Counted from the first letter of the stretch, positions 1 to 14,382 are shown. The stretch is 64,000 bases of DNA from Daphnia pulex (GCF_021134715.1 NC_060023.1:8308001-8372000), one strand, 5' to 3'. The notes: a model not told the origin generated them from the sequence alone. A program made the numbers and translations.

Positions 1-1
1 G

Positions 2-3000
2 AGCGCGTCCATCGAGTACGAGCACTTTTTCAATCACGGCACGACGGCCAATCCCAAGAGCGGCCACCACAAGTTCAACAAGGATCAACTGGGCGGCGGC
101 AAACTGGAAAACGAAGTCCTCAAGTCCAAAGTGGAGGTCCTGGGCGAGGTGTTGAAGCAGCGCGTCCAGGCCCTGCGTCACGTGCCTGGGCAGAAAGTCG
201 AATTGGTTTTCCTGGTCGACTCGTCCGCCTCGGTCGGAGCCGAGAATTTCTTCAACGAATTGAAATTCGTCAAGAAACTCCTGGCCGATTTCACCGTGTC
301 GGCCGACGCGGCCCGCGTGGCCGTCGTCACCTTCTCCTCCAAGAACCGCGTCGTCCGTCACATCGATCACGTCAGTCGGCTGGGACTGACCGGCCACCGG
401 GAGCTCTCGGCGGACGGCGGTGGCGATCCTAGGCACAAGTGCCGTCTGCTGGAACAGGAGCTGCCGGCCATCGGCTACACGGGCGGAGGAACCTACACGT
501 TGGGAGCTCTGCTGGAGGCCCAGTCGGTGCTGGAAGAGGCCCGGTCCGAGGCGGTCAAGGCCGTTTTCCTCATCACCGACGGCTACTCGAACGGCGGCGA
601 TCCTCGGCCGGCCGCCAAGCGGCTGCGTGAGCAAGGCGTCCGCATTTTCACCTTCGGCATCCGCAACGGCAACGTCAAGGAGCTGTACGACATGGCCTCG
701 GAGCCGGCCCAGGAGCACTCGTACATTGTTGACAGTTTTGAGGAGTTTGAAGCGCTGGCCAGACGGGCCTTGCACGAGGATTTGCAGACGGGCTCCTACC
801 TGCCGCAGCGCAACCGATCGGCCTGCGACCGGCTGTGCAGGGACCAATCGGAATGTTGCCATCCGTCGGCCGAGTGCACCTGCGGCACCCACACCGGACA
901 CTACGCCTGCCTCTGCCCGCCCGGACACTACGGAACCGGATTAAAAGACGATTGTCACCGTAATTATTATTTAAAATTTAATTTAATTTGATGCGCAAAT
1001 TTATTTAGACTTTAATTATTATTTTTAAAAATTAAATTTGGATGCGGAAATTTTTATTTTTATTTTGTGGGAGTCATTTAGATAGAAATAAGGTGAAATT
1101 ATTTATTTTAAATATAAGAGCAGACGAAAATGCGCCATTGAATTGAATGAATGCATTTGAGATTGGACGATTGTTTTGTTTTGTTTTGTCAACGAAAGGT
1201 TAGGGGAAAGCGACTGGATGGCACCAAAGTTATGGGGGGGTCTGTCTCTTGATGGTGGAAAACCTTTTTTATGTTTTTTGATTACTTATGCACGTCGCGT
1301 TATCCCACCGTCGTCTTCAACCCAAGACAAAAGGCGATTCATCTGCTTTTTCGGTCTTCTTTTCTTTTTCCCAAGTTGTGCCAAGATTTTGGTAATGCTC
1401 CGGCCGGCGCGCGCTCCATCCGCTTATTTGATTCCCAAATAGCATTGGCGACATGAAAAGAATAATAGTTGAGAGAAATCAAATGAAAACCCATAAAAGA
1501 AAAAAAACGAGACAGACCTTTTTAGGGATATTCATTCTATCACTTTGCCTTATTGGAATATCGTGTCGTCCTATTCTCTGCCCAGTCTGTGCTGTATACC
1601 GAATGGAATTTACGAATCGTTTCAAACATTTCATTGTCGCTGTTTCCATCCGGAATAATCGTCCAACCTTGAATTCAATTCAGATTTACTAGGCCTAATT
1701 ATATAATACCCAAAATTGACATTTAATTATAACCAAAATTCTGTTTGGGTTGACACAGCGTGTCCAGGTGGTACGTACCGAAGTGACGGCGGTCCAGGTG
1801 ACTTGCGCTCCTGCCGCCAATGTCCGGATGAGAATCACATCTCGCCGCCGGGCAGCACGTCGGAATCCCAGTGCCAATGCCCGCGCGGCTACGTGCCGTC
1901 AGAGGAGGACGGCGGCCGGACGTGCCAACTGCTGGCCTGCCCCAAGCTGGACCCGCCGGCCAACGGCTACTTTGTCAAGCAGTCGTGCAACAGCGTCTTC
2001 AACGGAGCCTGCGGCATCCGCTGCAACGGCGGCTACAAGCTGATCGGATCCAGCATCCGCCTCTGCCAGGAGAACGGCACCTGGTCCGGCGAGGAGGCCG
2101 CCTGCCAGATGCGCAGCTGCGGCTCGGTCCCGCCACCCAAGAACGGCAGGATTGAGTGCACCTCCGACAGTTACGTCATCGACAGCGAGTGCACCTTCAG
2201 CTGCGACGTCGGTTTCACCCTGGTCGGATCACGCAAAAGAGTTTGCCTGCCCATCGGCTACTGGGACGGCCTTCCGGCCTTTTGCAAACGTAAAATTAAA
2301 CCCAAAAATTCAATTCATCAATTCAACCCGCCAATTCTATGATTAAACACATCCGCAGGAAATTTGAATATTAATTCTAACCTTTTAATTTGATTAAATG
2401 GCCAGCGGTCTTTTGCAATCCGCTACCCAAGGTGATGAACGGGACGTGGGGGCCGTCCAAGTGCCCGCAAGCCAAGATCCGTTACGGCGAGCACTGCAAT
2501 GCCACCTGCGCCACTGGGTTCGAGCTGCGCGGGCCGGCAGTCCGTCGCTGCTCCGAACTGGGGGCCTGGACCGAAGAAGAAGTTAAAGTGAGTTTATTTA
2601 ACTATTTTGATTCTTTTTTTCAAATTTTCCCGCTGAATTAATTGTTGGCTATTCGAATGAATTCGGGGGGAGTTTAGACTCGATGCGTCGATGTGACCCC
2701 GCCGGAAATCACCTGTCCGGCTGACGTGACGCTGGATGCGGAAGCGGGTGAAAATTTCGCCAGTTACTCCTGGGATCATCCGGTGGTGTCGGACAATTCC
2801 GGCGCAGTGCCGGACGTCATCAGCGTGCCGGCCGTGACGGAACAGCCGATGCGCTTCCGGATCGGCAACGCCACGGTGGCCTACAAAGCGCTGGATCGGC
2901 GAGGCAACCAGGCCGAGTGCAGTTTCCAGGTGACGGTGCTGGACGGGCAGCCGCCGACGGTCGACCAATGCGAGTCGCCGCCCACTTTTCTGCTCCGCGA

Positions 3001-6000
3001 CCGGAACGCCAGCGTCGTCTGGGACGAGCCGGTGTTCAGCGACAATTCCGGACGGCCGACGACGGTCGAGCGCTCCCACGATCCGGGCCGTTTCCCACTG
3101 GGCGAGACGGAAGTCGTTTACACGGCCACCGACGAGTCCGGCAACAGTAAGACGTGCACGATCGTCATCCGCGTCCAGGAGCACGCCTGCCATCTGCCCA
3201 TCGATCCGATCCACGGCCAGGCCAACTGCTCCCAGCAGCCGGACGCCGTTTACTGTTCGCTGACGTGTCACGACGGTTACGCCTTCGCCATGCCACCACC
3301 TCGTAATTATTTTTGCGCCTACGACGGCCAGTGGCTGCCGGCCGACAGTCCGCTGCCTTTTCCCGACTGTTCCGTCACCACTCACTCGGATGCGCTCATC
3401 CAGGACGGCCTGTTGCGTCTCACTAATGTTGGCCAAGGCTCGGAAGAGGAGAAAATCTGCCAGGATCCGTTCCTGATGAGCCAAATGGAGGGCCATTTTA
3501 AGCGACGGCTGGCCGCCCGGCTGAACGAAATCTGCGGCGACAACATGATCTGCCAGGTGGACGACCTCCAGGCCGAGTGCCGACAGGTGGTGGCCGAATC
3601 GGACGATGACCCGTCGATGCTGGACGAGGACGGCCAGAATTCGGTAGACTGGGAAGAGACCAACGAAATAACCCGATCCAGACGGAGCGTCACAGCTGGA
3701 AGGTATCAACGTCATTCAGTTGATTGGTCTAAAATAATCCGGCGGATGAAACGGAATGCCAACAGCAACTCGACAAAAAGCAACGCGGATAAAAGCAAAA
3801 AGAACAGCGGCATGACGTTGGAGTTGCGCTTCAAAGTTTTAAGTAAAAAATTAATTGTTATTTGATTAAAATTAAGTCGCTTTCGGAATTTTATTACTTA
3901 TTGAACTGCATCGATTGCAGGTCGATTTCCTAAGAAATCAAACGGGACGGATGAGATTTCGACGACGACGACATCGAGGACGACGTCGCCGACGTTCAGT
4001 CGATTGACGCCGGAGGTGATGCTGAACGAATTGAATCAACTGCGGGCGTTGCTGACCGAATCGGCTCTGTCGGGAGAGTTCAACGTCAATTACACGGCCG
4101 GTCAACTGTTGAACGTCTTCGACGTCCAATTCCAGGGCGACGTCGAGCGTCCAAAGTTCAGCTGCCCGGCGGGCAGCGTGCCCATCAAGGCCAACGACAA
4201 TAATAATAATAATAATGCGACGACTAGCAATCACGATTTCGCCCGCTGCGTCTACTGCCCGATCGGCACCTTCTTCAACGTCGTCAACGAAGTCTGCGAG
4301 TCCTGCTCGCAAGGATCCTACCAGCCGGAAGAGGGCCAGCTCTCCTGTTTGGTCTGCCCGCACAACACGTCCACCAAAGTCGTCAACGCCAAACGTTCCG
4401 ACGATTGCCAAGGTATATTAACGATTTTTTAAAAAGTCGAAAAGTCTAATTCAATATTTGAATTGCAATTGAATTGGCGGGTTTTCGGTCTCAGAGTAAT
4501 TATCTGCGGGTTTCGTGCTAATTTTTACTTTGCGTGTAACTCGATGAGACCAACTATTATTTTTATCCAAATCTATTCAACGGATGACGATTAAACCGCT
4601 TTTATCGGTTTTGCGGTTTAGATTTAGGGGGAAGGGCCGGAGGGGGTCGATTTTTAAGGTTATTGAATTTTGAAATGTCGTCTGCTTTAGTTTTGTTGAT
4701 GGAAAAATGAGACGTAGTTTAAGCAGTTTAAGATAGGAAATCAGAATGGTGACAATCGAAATTCATCTTAAGGTAAAATTCAATTCGAAATGTCGGAAAT
4801 GATTGATTGTATTGATAAAGATTATTTTGAATGTTGAAAGTCAATCTGGAAAGTAATTGTGTTGATAAATGCAAAGCCATCTTGGAAAACACAATTTCCT
4901 ATTTGCTCTTTGCTTTTAGAGATTAAAGTTAATAAAACTCAATTGATAATCTAAGTTGTTGGGAAACCAACATGAGTTGTTTGTCAGGAAATCATTCCAG
5001 TGTTGTTCCTGCAGAAAAATCACATGTCAATGTGAAAAACAATCACGTTGATAGTAGAAAGTGGTAAACTTTGAATTTCATATATTCCTGTAAGTCTTAT
5101 TGAACTGTTTCATGCTGCAGCATTAAGTTTTATAGTTTATGTAAGTCAAGTCAACAGTTTTACTTTGCTGTTTGTAATTTTAAACGTTTTGATTTTCTTG
5201 GAGGAACAACACTGGAATCATTTGACGACAAACAACCCAATGTTTCACAATTAAGTTTGTTAAATGTTTTTCAAATTCAAAAAACAATTTTTAACTTGTA
5301 ATCTTTAAAAAAAAAGTGCATTCAGAAAATGTTATGACCTATCTCCTCTTAAAAATGAAATCAATAATTCTTTTTTGAATGCCCAGCTCAATGCCTGGCT
5401 GGAAGTTACTCTCCAACCGGACTGGAACCGTGCAGCACTTGCCCGCAAGGGACGTACCAGACCGAGTACTCGCAGCGAAACTGCCTTCCTTGCCCGTCGG
5501 GTTCGACCACATGGCGCCGAGGCGCCCGTCGTCTGGACGACTGCAAGTCCGTCTGTCCGCGAGGACTCGTTTCCGAGACTGGATTGGCCCCCTGTTTCTC
5601 CTGCCCGGTCGGATTCTACCAGCCGCTCAACGGTCAGAGATTCTGCATCCGCTGCCCGCGACGGTCGCCTTACACAGCCGGAATTGGAGCCGTCAACCGG
5701 ATGGAATGTCTGAGAACTCGACCTGTAACAGACGACAATTACGTCAACGGAACGGACGAGTTTCCCGAGCCGGAAGCGACGGAAGAATTCGAAGAAATGA
5801 CTTTGCTGGAAGTCAACGAATGTTTTTCTCTGCCCTGTCAGAATGGCGGCCAATGCCGGACGCTGGACTTTGGATACGTCTGCGATTGCCCGGCCGGCTA
5901 CACGGGTATGCAGTGCCAGACGGACGTTGACGATTGCGCCTCTCTGCCGTGTCTGAACGGCGCCACATGCGTCGACGCCGTCAACAGTTACCAGTGCCTC

Positions 6001-9000
6001 TGCCCAGCCGGTTTCAGCGGCGCCCAGTGCCAGACGGACATTGACGAGTGCCTGAGCGGGCCCTGTCACCCAGGCGCCACTTGCCTGGATAAAATCTTGG
6101 GCTACGTTTGCGTCTGCCCGCCCGGCATGGCCGGCTCTCGCTGCGAACTCGAAGTCGACGAGTGTCTGAGTGGTCCGTGCCAAAACGGCGGCACCTGCTA
6201 CGATCGTGTGGCCAATTACACGTGCGTCTGCCAGCCGGGCTGGGCCGGCAAACTCTGCGAGCAGGCCGTCGACGAGTGCCAGAGTCAGCCGTGCCTCAAT
6301 GGCGCCACTTGCGAAGATTTGATCGGCAATTTCATTTGCCACTGTCCGCTGGGCTACGACGGCCCACTTTGCCAGAACGACGTTGACGAATGCCTGCCGG
6401 AACCCTGCGCGGCCGGAAGCACCTGCGTCAACCGACTGGGATCCTTCGCTTGTTTGTGCCCGCCTGGAGTGGTCGGATCGACTTGCGACACGGCCGTCAA
6501 TTCCGATTTCAGTTTAGAATTCACCAGCGCCGGCAAACTGGATTACGCCGTCTGGGAGGGCGGACTGCGGACGGACGCCAGGCCGCTCAGACAGATGACC
6601 ATGTGCGCCTGGATCAAGACGACGGACCAGCAGAACTACGGCACCGTCTTCTCTTACGCCACCGACGACGAAGCCAATTCGTTGACCCTGACGGACTATT
6701 CCGGCTTCGTTCTCTACGTCAACGGCGCCAAAGTGGTGACGGACGTGACGGCCAACGACGGGCGTTGGCACCTGATTTGCGCCACGTGGAATTCACCGGA
6801 CGGACAGTGGCGCATCTACTCGGACGGAGAGCTCAAAGACAAGGGATTCGGATTGGCCAGCAATTCGTCGATCCATCCCAACGGGACCGTCATCCTCGGG
6901 CAGGAGCAGGACGTCCGCGCCGGAGGGTTCAGCAATGCCGAATCCTTCGTCGGCCAGCTGTACGGAGTCGAATTGTGGGATTCCGTCCTGGACGACCAAC
7001 AAATCGCCGGCCTGACCCTCTCCTGCCACCAGCCGGACAGCGAGTCCAGCAGCCAATACCGTGGCAACCTCATCACCTGGGCCGATTTCAAGCACGGACT
7101 GCGCGGCGGAATTCGAGTGGAGGAGTCGATTTTTTGCCGCGGATGCTCCGATCCAATTCCGCCGCAACACGGCGGAGTCAAAGTCGAAGGCAACGAGGCC
7201 GTCTACGAATGCGAGCAGGGCTACCTCCTCTCGACTCCGTCGCCTCGTCGACCTTGTCTCGTCTACGGCGGATGGTCCGGTCCCGATCCGGAATGCCAAC
7301 GGGTCAGTTGCGGATTTCCCGGATACATTCTCAACGGATTGGTGAACGGAACCAATTTCGTTTACGGTAACACCGTCTCCTACAATTGCACGAGAGGCTT
7401 CCGCCTGTCCGGCGACGGATTACGCACTTGCGAGGAAAACGGCCAATGGAGCGGCTATCCGCCCGAATGCGTTCCGGTCACTTGTGAGCCACCCATTCCG
7501 CCCGTCAACGGCTCCCAGATTGAGCCGCCGGTGTCGCAAGAATTCTACGCTGTCGGTGACCGGATTACTTTTCAGTGTTCGACCGGCTTCCGGCTGGACG
7601 GACCGTATTCCTTGACCTGCCAAGACGAAGGGCAATGGGACGACGTTCTTCCGGTTTGTCAGCCTCTGGCTTGCACCCGCCCACCTTACGTCGAGCACGG
7701 CATCGTCACCAACGGAGTGGCTGAAATCCTTCCGGAAGATCTGCCCCACTTTCTTGTGCCCGGCTCCATCTTGACGTTCACTTGTCTGTTTGGTTACCAG
7801 CTGGAATCATCGGCCGAGGTCCAGTGCAGTCACGAAGGATTCTGGATCGGCCAGATTCCGAAATGCGTGCCCATCCAATGCGGAACGCCTCCGGAAATTT
7901 ATCACGCCACCGTCCAGCTCTCTCGCCCGGATAACGACCGAGTCGGATCGGTGGCCTCTTACGTCTGCCAGTCGGGATTCGAGCATTTCGGTCCGGCCGA
8001 GCTTGAATGCACCGAGAGTGGCACTTGGCTGGATCGCAACAAACAAGCCACCCTGCCCGTCTGCATGCCCGTCGACTGCGGCTCGCCGCCCACCGTCGAC
8101 AACGGCGGAGTCTATGCGGAAGAGCAGACTTTCGGAAGCAAAGCCCCGGTGACGTGTTATTCCGGCTTCAAACTGATGGGCGCCAGCAGCTGGATCGAAT
8201 GCGGAGCCGATAATCGATGGGGTGTCGCCCCTCAGTGTTTGCCCGTCGCCTGCGCCGAAGCCCCGCTCGTTCGCAACGGGACCCAATCGGCCGCCGAACC
8301 GTTCGTCGCCGGAGAAAAACTGAGCTTCGCCTGCCAGGATGGATTCCGCAGCACGTCATCCGACCTCCTAGTTTGCCTGGAAGATGGCTCCTGGTCGGGC
8401 AACATTCCCGAATGCTTGCCGGAAGAGTGTCCTCCGCCGGATGCGATCGACAATGGCGCCTGGCTCTACACGTCAGCTGTTGACGGTGAAATGGTCAACG
8501 CCCAAACCGTTTTCTACACGGGTAAGACCCAGTGTCCATCCATTCTGTCTAATATTTCAAATGTCCAATCAGAGTAGACAAATAAGAATTAATTCTTTAT
8601 TTTTTAAAATTTGAATTGAATCGATTAATCAACAGGTGCTGAAGTGGTTTACTCGTGTAACGAGGGCTTCCTGCTGGAGGGTGGAACACGACGAAGATGT
8701 GCTGGAACAGTCGGCTGGATGCCGCAAGGTCTACCTAAATGCCGGACCCTGGCATCGATTTCCGGAATCACGTGTCCAGCGTTGGACAACCCGGATCACG
8801 GGACAATTGTTGTCGAAGGTTTCGAAACGGGCCAACTGGCCACCTACGAATGCGACACGGGCTTCCAGGCCGGCGCCACTTCGGGGCCGGCAACTCTGGT
8901 CTGCAATTCGGACGGGACCTGGAGCGTTAACGACGCGGAATCCAATTCCAACGAGCCGTTCCGGTGCCAAGAAGTCGTTTGCAGCGAGCCGGAAACTCCC

Positions 9001-12000
9001 GCCAACGGGTCCGTCACTTTCACGTCCACCAATTTCGGATCGAAGGCGCTCTTCCGCTGCGATCAAGGATTCGTGCTGAGCGGATCACAGCAGAGGACGT
9101 GCGGAAGCGAAGGCGAATGGATCGGCGGAGCCAAGCCCAAATGCGTTCCTCGAACGTGTTCCATGCCGGACATTATCGAGCACGGATACATCGGATTCGA
9201 AGTGGGCGGATCGGCCACCAGTCTGGGCACCGGATCCGTCATTCTTTACGACTGCGAGGAAGGATACAAATTAGTCGGAGCGCGGGAACGATCCTGTTTG
9301 CCATCCGGCGATTGGACGGACGAAGAGCCGTCGTGCCATCAGATATTTTGCGAGCGTCTGCCCAGCACCATGGAGCACGGGACTGTCACGGGGGCCGAGG
9401 AGAACATTTACGGTTCAGTCGTTCAATTCGTTTGCCATCCGGGATACGAATTAGACGGCCCGGAACGTTTGTCCTGCGAAGATGACGAAAATTGGAGCGG
9501 AATAATGCCCACCTGTCGCCCGGTGGAGTGTCCCAATCCGGGCCTGGTTGCCAACATAGTTGTTTCACTCAAACAAGCGGATGTTCGATTAGATCCGGAA
9601 GTCTACCACTACGGCGACGTTTTAGTTTACACCTGCCGAAGAGGTTACGGAATTGTCAAATCCGACAACGATTCCGGCGTTGTGGAGAGGCGCTGCTTGG
9701 CCGACGGCTCTTGGTCTTCCAAACCGCCCGTCTGTTCCAGAGTCTCCTGCCCGCCGGCCGTCATTCCCCAGAATGGGTACACATCTCGTCCCGTTCAGAA
9801 TGAAGTGGCCAGCGTCAACGAAACGGAGGAAGCGGCCATTGTTGGTCAAATCATCCACTACGGATGCAAAAAAGGCTACCAGCTGAGCGACGACAGCCCC
9901 AAGGTGGCCAAATGTCTGGAGACGGGCAAATGGAATGTCTCGCAAACGCCGACTTGTCAGCTGATTCGGTGCCCTCAACCGCCCGTCGTCAAGAACGGCA
10001 AACTGGACGGAAACGGGAAAAAGGAATACTCATATTTGGATTCCGTCAAATACGAATGCGATTTCGGATTCCGCATGACGGGCGAAGATCAAGTGGCGTG
10101 CACTTTTTCGGGAGATTGGGAAGATCAGATACCGACGTGCGTCCGAGCCATTTGTCTGTCTGTCGACATACTGGAAGACGGAATCATCACGCCCATCTAT
10201 CCGCCGTCGGAAGGACAGAAAGCGGGCCGCCAACAGCGCCCAATGGCATTGAAATTCTCCTGTCAAGACGGATACGATTTGGTGGGCAGCGCGTTGACCG
10301 AATGCACGTCGACGGGCGAGTGGAATCATCCGTTTCCGGCTTGTGTTCCATGGCCATGCGAGTCTCCGCCGATCCCGCCGAATAGTCAAATCCAATCGAC
10401 AGTCATTCGACCGGATATCATCACGGCGATAGTCCGTTGCGATCCCGGCTTTCGATTACTCGGATCGAATTTAACTTGCGGTCCGGCCGGCATTTGGAAA
10501 GGAAAAGCGGAATGTGAAGCTCAGCTGTGTTCTCTTCCGAAACAACTGTCAACCGGGAAAGCAGTCATCGGCGATTTCAAATTCACGCAACCGTTGAAGA
10601 GTTCGTACGGGTTTGGCGAGACGATCCAGTTCAGTTGCCGGCTGGGCTATGTGCTGGAAGACCCCCAAATGTCGGCGCTAACCTGCGCCGATGATGGACA
10701 ATGGGACGAGCAGAAGATTCCAGTTTGTAAACCCATTCGCTGTCCAGATGTCCAGGTGCCGAAACATGGAACTGTCAGCGGAACGAGCTCAATTTTGGAC
10801 AGCCGGATTACTTTCAGCTGCCAGGAAGGATATCAACTGAATGGGGAGGAGCAAATCACTTGCAGGCCGGACGGCACTTGGTCGCATCCAGCAATGCCCG
10901 TCTGTGTGACTCGTTCGTGTGGCGATCCTCCGAATATCGACAATGGATTTGCCGTCGTCCGCGGCACAGGAGTCGGTGATACGATTTCCTACTCCTGTCA
11001 GACCGGACATCGCCTTTCTGGTACGCATCAAATTAAATGAAATTAATTATTTATAATTTTAAGCTGCTGTAAATTTGACTTTGTTTCAATTTTCTGATGT
11101 TTAGGAGTCGAATCTAGAACATGTTTGAGTAACGGTCGGTGGTCGGGAGAAGATCCTGCCTGTGATCCGGTGGTTTGTGCAGTACCGGAAGCCCCGGAAC
11201 ATGGATCCTGGACAGTAGGTGGTTTCGTTCCTGGCTCTACCATTCGTTTCGAATGCAAACCGGGTTTTACTCTGGTCGGTTCGGCCACTGTAACGTGTCT
11301 GACGGATAAATCGTGGAGCGATCGCCCACCCAGTTGCCAGCTGATTACTTGTCCACCTTTGAGAGATCCGGAACACGGAACTGTCCAGTTGACCAATTGG
11401 ATTTCGGACAATCAAGAGCTCAATAATGACATCAATCAACAGCTGGCCGTGGGGTAACTTTATTTCTTATGAAATTCATTTAGATTGATGTCAATATCAT
11501 GAATGTTTGGTTTGATTTCCAGTTATCATTCTACGGCTCACTACATGTGCAATCGTGGATATCAACTATTTGGCCCGGGTCAACGGACTTGCACGGACCA
11601 AGGAACATGGAGCGATCGAGGACCACAATGTCAAAGTATTATCAATTTTGATTACAAAATCGACCCTAATTTTGAAATAATAAAACCAAATAAAATTCTA
11701 GGAGTATGGTGCCCTGAACCTCAAGCGCCATTGCAAGGATTTGTGATGGGAACTGGCCGGCAGTATGGCGACCGGGTTCGCTACGCTTGTAGCACCGGTT
11801 ATCGGTTAATCGGGGCAGACGATTCCACCTGCCAGGCGGATGGAATTTGGTCGACCGTGTCGCCTCAGTGTGAAGGTAGCGTCATCCCGAATAAATGATT
11901 CAAATACTTTCCGTTTGCGGACTGGCTTTGCTAAATGTGCAAATTTCCATCAGCCAGCTCTGACTTGCTTCGCGCCTCCTCCAGCCGTTCCCCACACGAT

Positions 12001-13586
12001 AGCTCCGGCATCCGGAAAGCCAATAACCACCGGAACGCAAATGATTCTTCGCTGCCAGGAAGGGTTCACACCGGTCGGTGACATGACGCTTCAGTGTTTG
12101 CACAATCAACAGTGGTCCACTGTCAAGGGCCATTGCAAGAGTAAAAACAATTTCTAATCTTCTGTTTAAATAAAGGCCATCATAGATGATTTAACTGGGC
12201 CGTTTGATTCGTTTAGGAGTGCACTGCAGTCATCCAGTTGCTAAAGGAACAGCTTCTGTGGTCGTCATCAGTGGAGAGGCTGATGCTGGAAGTGGACAGT
12301 ACCATTTCGGGGATCGACTTCTTGTTAGCTGCAAACATGGTAAATTTGCACTTAAAAATATATACTTGGGGAATACATAATGCAATAACCGTTAACTATG
12401 CAGGTCGCCATCTAAAGGGAAGTAGTGCCATATTAGTTTGCCAGGCAGACGGCCAATGGACGGGTCAGCCTCCGGTTTGCGAATCTCAATGCGATGCGGT
12501 TTGTCTAAACGGAGGCTCCTGCAATTCCAACAATCGTAAATGTACTTGTCAGCCAGGATACAGCGGGGACCGTTGTCAACACGGTAAACCGTTTTTTTTT
12601 TTTTTTTTTTTACATTAAATGCATGTTGAGTTGATTAGATTAAACATTTAGTTTGCGTATAAAACAAACGTAGCTGCACTCTTGAATCGCGTACCCACAG
12701 CAACTGAAAGATTGGCATTTTTATTCAAATTAGTAAATCTTTGTTCTTTGATATTCCCTAGTTTCCTGTCTAGACAAATGGGGTCACTTTAGAAACCGCT
12801 AAATTGGGATAATAATATTTTTTATCACTTCAGTCAACCAAAACTTCATTTGACATATTTAGTCAGTTTATTGATAGTTTAGAAGAAGAAAAATTAATTA
12901 ATCGTGCTGTTTATTTAATTCACAATTGCACGCTATTACTAATTAATCGAGTAGAATAATTTCTCGACAAGTTGTTTGTTTGTTTCGTTTGGAATCCCTG
13001 CATTACTCCCTTAATTCATATATTTGAGATCCTTGATCAATCCTCTGTCCATTCTCCTTCAATTTCTTGCCACCTAATTATAGTTCTCAATAGTAAAATG
13101 ACCTTTCGCCATTTATAGCTCATTGCATTCTGCCTTGCTTGCATGGAGGCACTTGTATTGCACCATATCGTTGTGCATGTCGACCTGGACGCACTGGAGA
13201 ACGATGTCAAACACGTACGTCAACATAAAAATTTTGGTTTTCTGTTTAATTCAAATAAAGTCATGCAATAGATCAATAGATCTATGTAAAAGAAAAGATA
13301 ACCGGATCTTTTTAAAAATACGTTTCTGATTTTTACGGCGGCGTTCCTTTATTTACCTGTTGACATTTAAAACCATTTTTAGCTGTTTGTGACCAGCCGT
13401 GCTTAAATGGAGGTCGCTGCGTTTCACCTAATGTTTGTACGTGTCCACATGGAACAGTAGGTCCTTCTTGTCGTAAGCGCAGGTACACTATCAAATTTAA
13501 CTACGATTTCTACATTATTCTGTTTCAGAAATCTAAATGTTTATTTGTTTCATTATTTCAGTGATATCTTCTCTTCGAGAGGCTGA
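2..13586 (+). CDS. SVEP1: SVEP1-like secreted multidomain protein, 3' part (5' end outside window)
   Basis: Sixteen exons can be joined in phase: 2-959, 1759-2289, 2406-2587, 2678-3842, 3921-4412, 5387-8521, 8636-11020, 11105-11453, 11523-11635, 11702-11875, 11958-12140, 12217-12339, 12404-12583, 13119-13214, 13383-13482 and 13562-13586 (about 3396 codons). Domains in order: vWA with a MIDAS-like DSSAS motif, a Cys-rich EGF-like segment, Ephrin-receptor-like repeat, three sushi (CCP), two HYR, one sushi, a linker with dibasic sites, more Ephrin-receptor-like repeats, six EGF of the DxDEC calcium-binding type, a pentraxin/LamG-like domain (about 6500-7100), about 25 sushi, and three terminal EGFs. 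This order is that of vertebrate SVEP1 (polydom), an extracellular matrix and adhesion protein. No signal peptide is visible because the gene begins before the window, and no C-terminal membrane segment is seen, so secretion is inferred. The last exon is only 25 nt and codes for [12 protein letters not shown] or close to it. The function in arthropods is unknown to me. Confidence 0.9.
960..1758 (+). other. SVEP1-like intron, no independent gene seen
   Basis: This 799-nt intron joins the vWA/EGF exon to the first Ephrin-receptor-like/sushi exon in phase (CAC C + CG TGT). It is AT-rich with scattered short ORFs of no recognisable family. Nothing else is supported here. Confidence 0.75.
4413..5386 (+). 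other. SVEP1-like intron, no independent gene seen
   Basis: This 974-nt AT-rich intron lies between two exons that both carry Ephrin-receptor-like cysteine motifs. The junction completes an Ala codon and restores a continuous [12 protein letters not shown] reading. No conserved ORF, RNA or repeat was recognised inside. Confidence 0.75.
12584..13118 (+). other. SVEP1-like intron with poly-T tract
   Basis: A 535-nt intron between the first and second terminal EGF exons. It begins with a T run of about 20 nt shortly after the donor. No coding potential is recognisable. Confidence 0.65.
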
Positions 13587-13785
13587 AACTTGAATTGCTC
13601 TTCCGTTGGGCCCAATCATCAAGCTTCCTCTGTTGCATGGAAAATGTAGAAGCAATGTAGAGAAGTTTTAATTTGTTGCGTTTAACTGCAGCATTATCAT
13701 CTGAATAAAAACTGTTTCCATCAAAATATGATATTATGTAATACACGAGATATAGAAAATGTATTCATTATTTTTTTCCCAGGGT

Positions 13786-14160
13786 AAAGTAATTTTTCAT
13801 AATCCTTAAAACTTTAAAGTAAAAAAAAACAGCTGTAATCCATTACTTCTTTCAATTAATTTGAAGTAACTAACCTCCTCTTCAACTTGCTCTGCTCACT
13901 GCTCTTCGACTTCAATAATTCGATTTGATTTTTCGATTGAATTCTAGTGTATTCAGTACATTTGGCAACGCAAAGCAATTGGGCCAGTTTAAATACAGAC
14001 GAACTGACTCGTGAATAATAAACAAAATGGGTAGCCTGCAATGGTTTATTCTGTTTCTTGTCATTCTTTTTTTCTTTTTTAAACGGTAAGCTTAATTTTT
14101 GGTTTAACAAAATTGTACTGCTAAATTTTCTTTTTCTGTAGTCTTCTAGCCTTGCAGTTG
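13786..14160 (+). pseudogene. BLTP2 5'-end partial copy 1 (promoter-proximal sequence, exon 1, start of exon 2)
   Basis: Sequence nearly identical to the 5' end of the intact BLTP2 gene at 24.9-25.1 kb. It includes the block with GGCAACGCA, the ACAGACGAA segment, and exon 1 beginning ATGGGTAGCCTGCAATGG at about 14026, followed by an intact GGTAAG donor. The start of exon 2 (TCTTCTA) follows a TGTAG acceptor near 14140, after which similarity stops. Exon 1 would encode a hydrophobic anchor, MGSLQWFILFLVILFFFF. The upstream block 13786-13880 is also present in copy 2 but not upstream of the intact gene, so the two partial copies share a more recent history with each other. It may still donate exon 1 to the Fem-1-like gene downstream (see findings). 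Confidence 0.8.
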
Positions 14161-14382
14161 CAGGTCTGTGAACTGTGATTAATGATGTTCGAAGACTAGA
14201 AACCATCTATCCATTTTTTTCGTGTTGGCTACAACCCTATTAGTGATTTTTTATTAAGTTAAAATGTCTTTATTTTCCCTTATACTTCAATCAATAGCTC
14301 TGAAAAAAAAACAGTAAAACAACGGATAAATTGCTAAATAATAAATAATTTGGCAACGGTTAAAATTTCAAATTCGAATTCA

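Noticed and set aside
2594..3715. Long minus-strand ORF (373 codons) inside the SVEP1-like gene
   Set aside because: It lies antisense to a well-supported HYR/sushi exon. The composition is that of GC-biased shadow frames, with no domain recognised.
5332..6342. Minus-strand ORF of 336 codons over the EGF repeats
   Set aside because: The Ala/Val/Asp-rich repeats mirror the plus-strand EGF repeats. It is a shadow.
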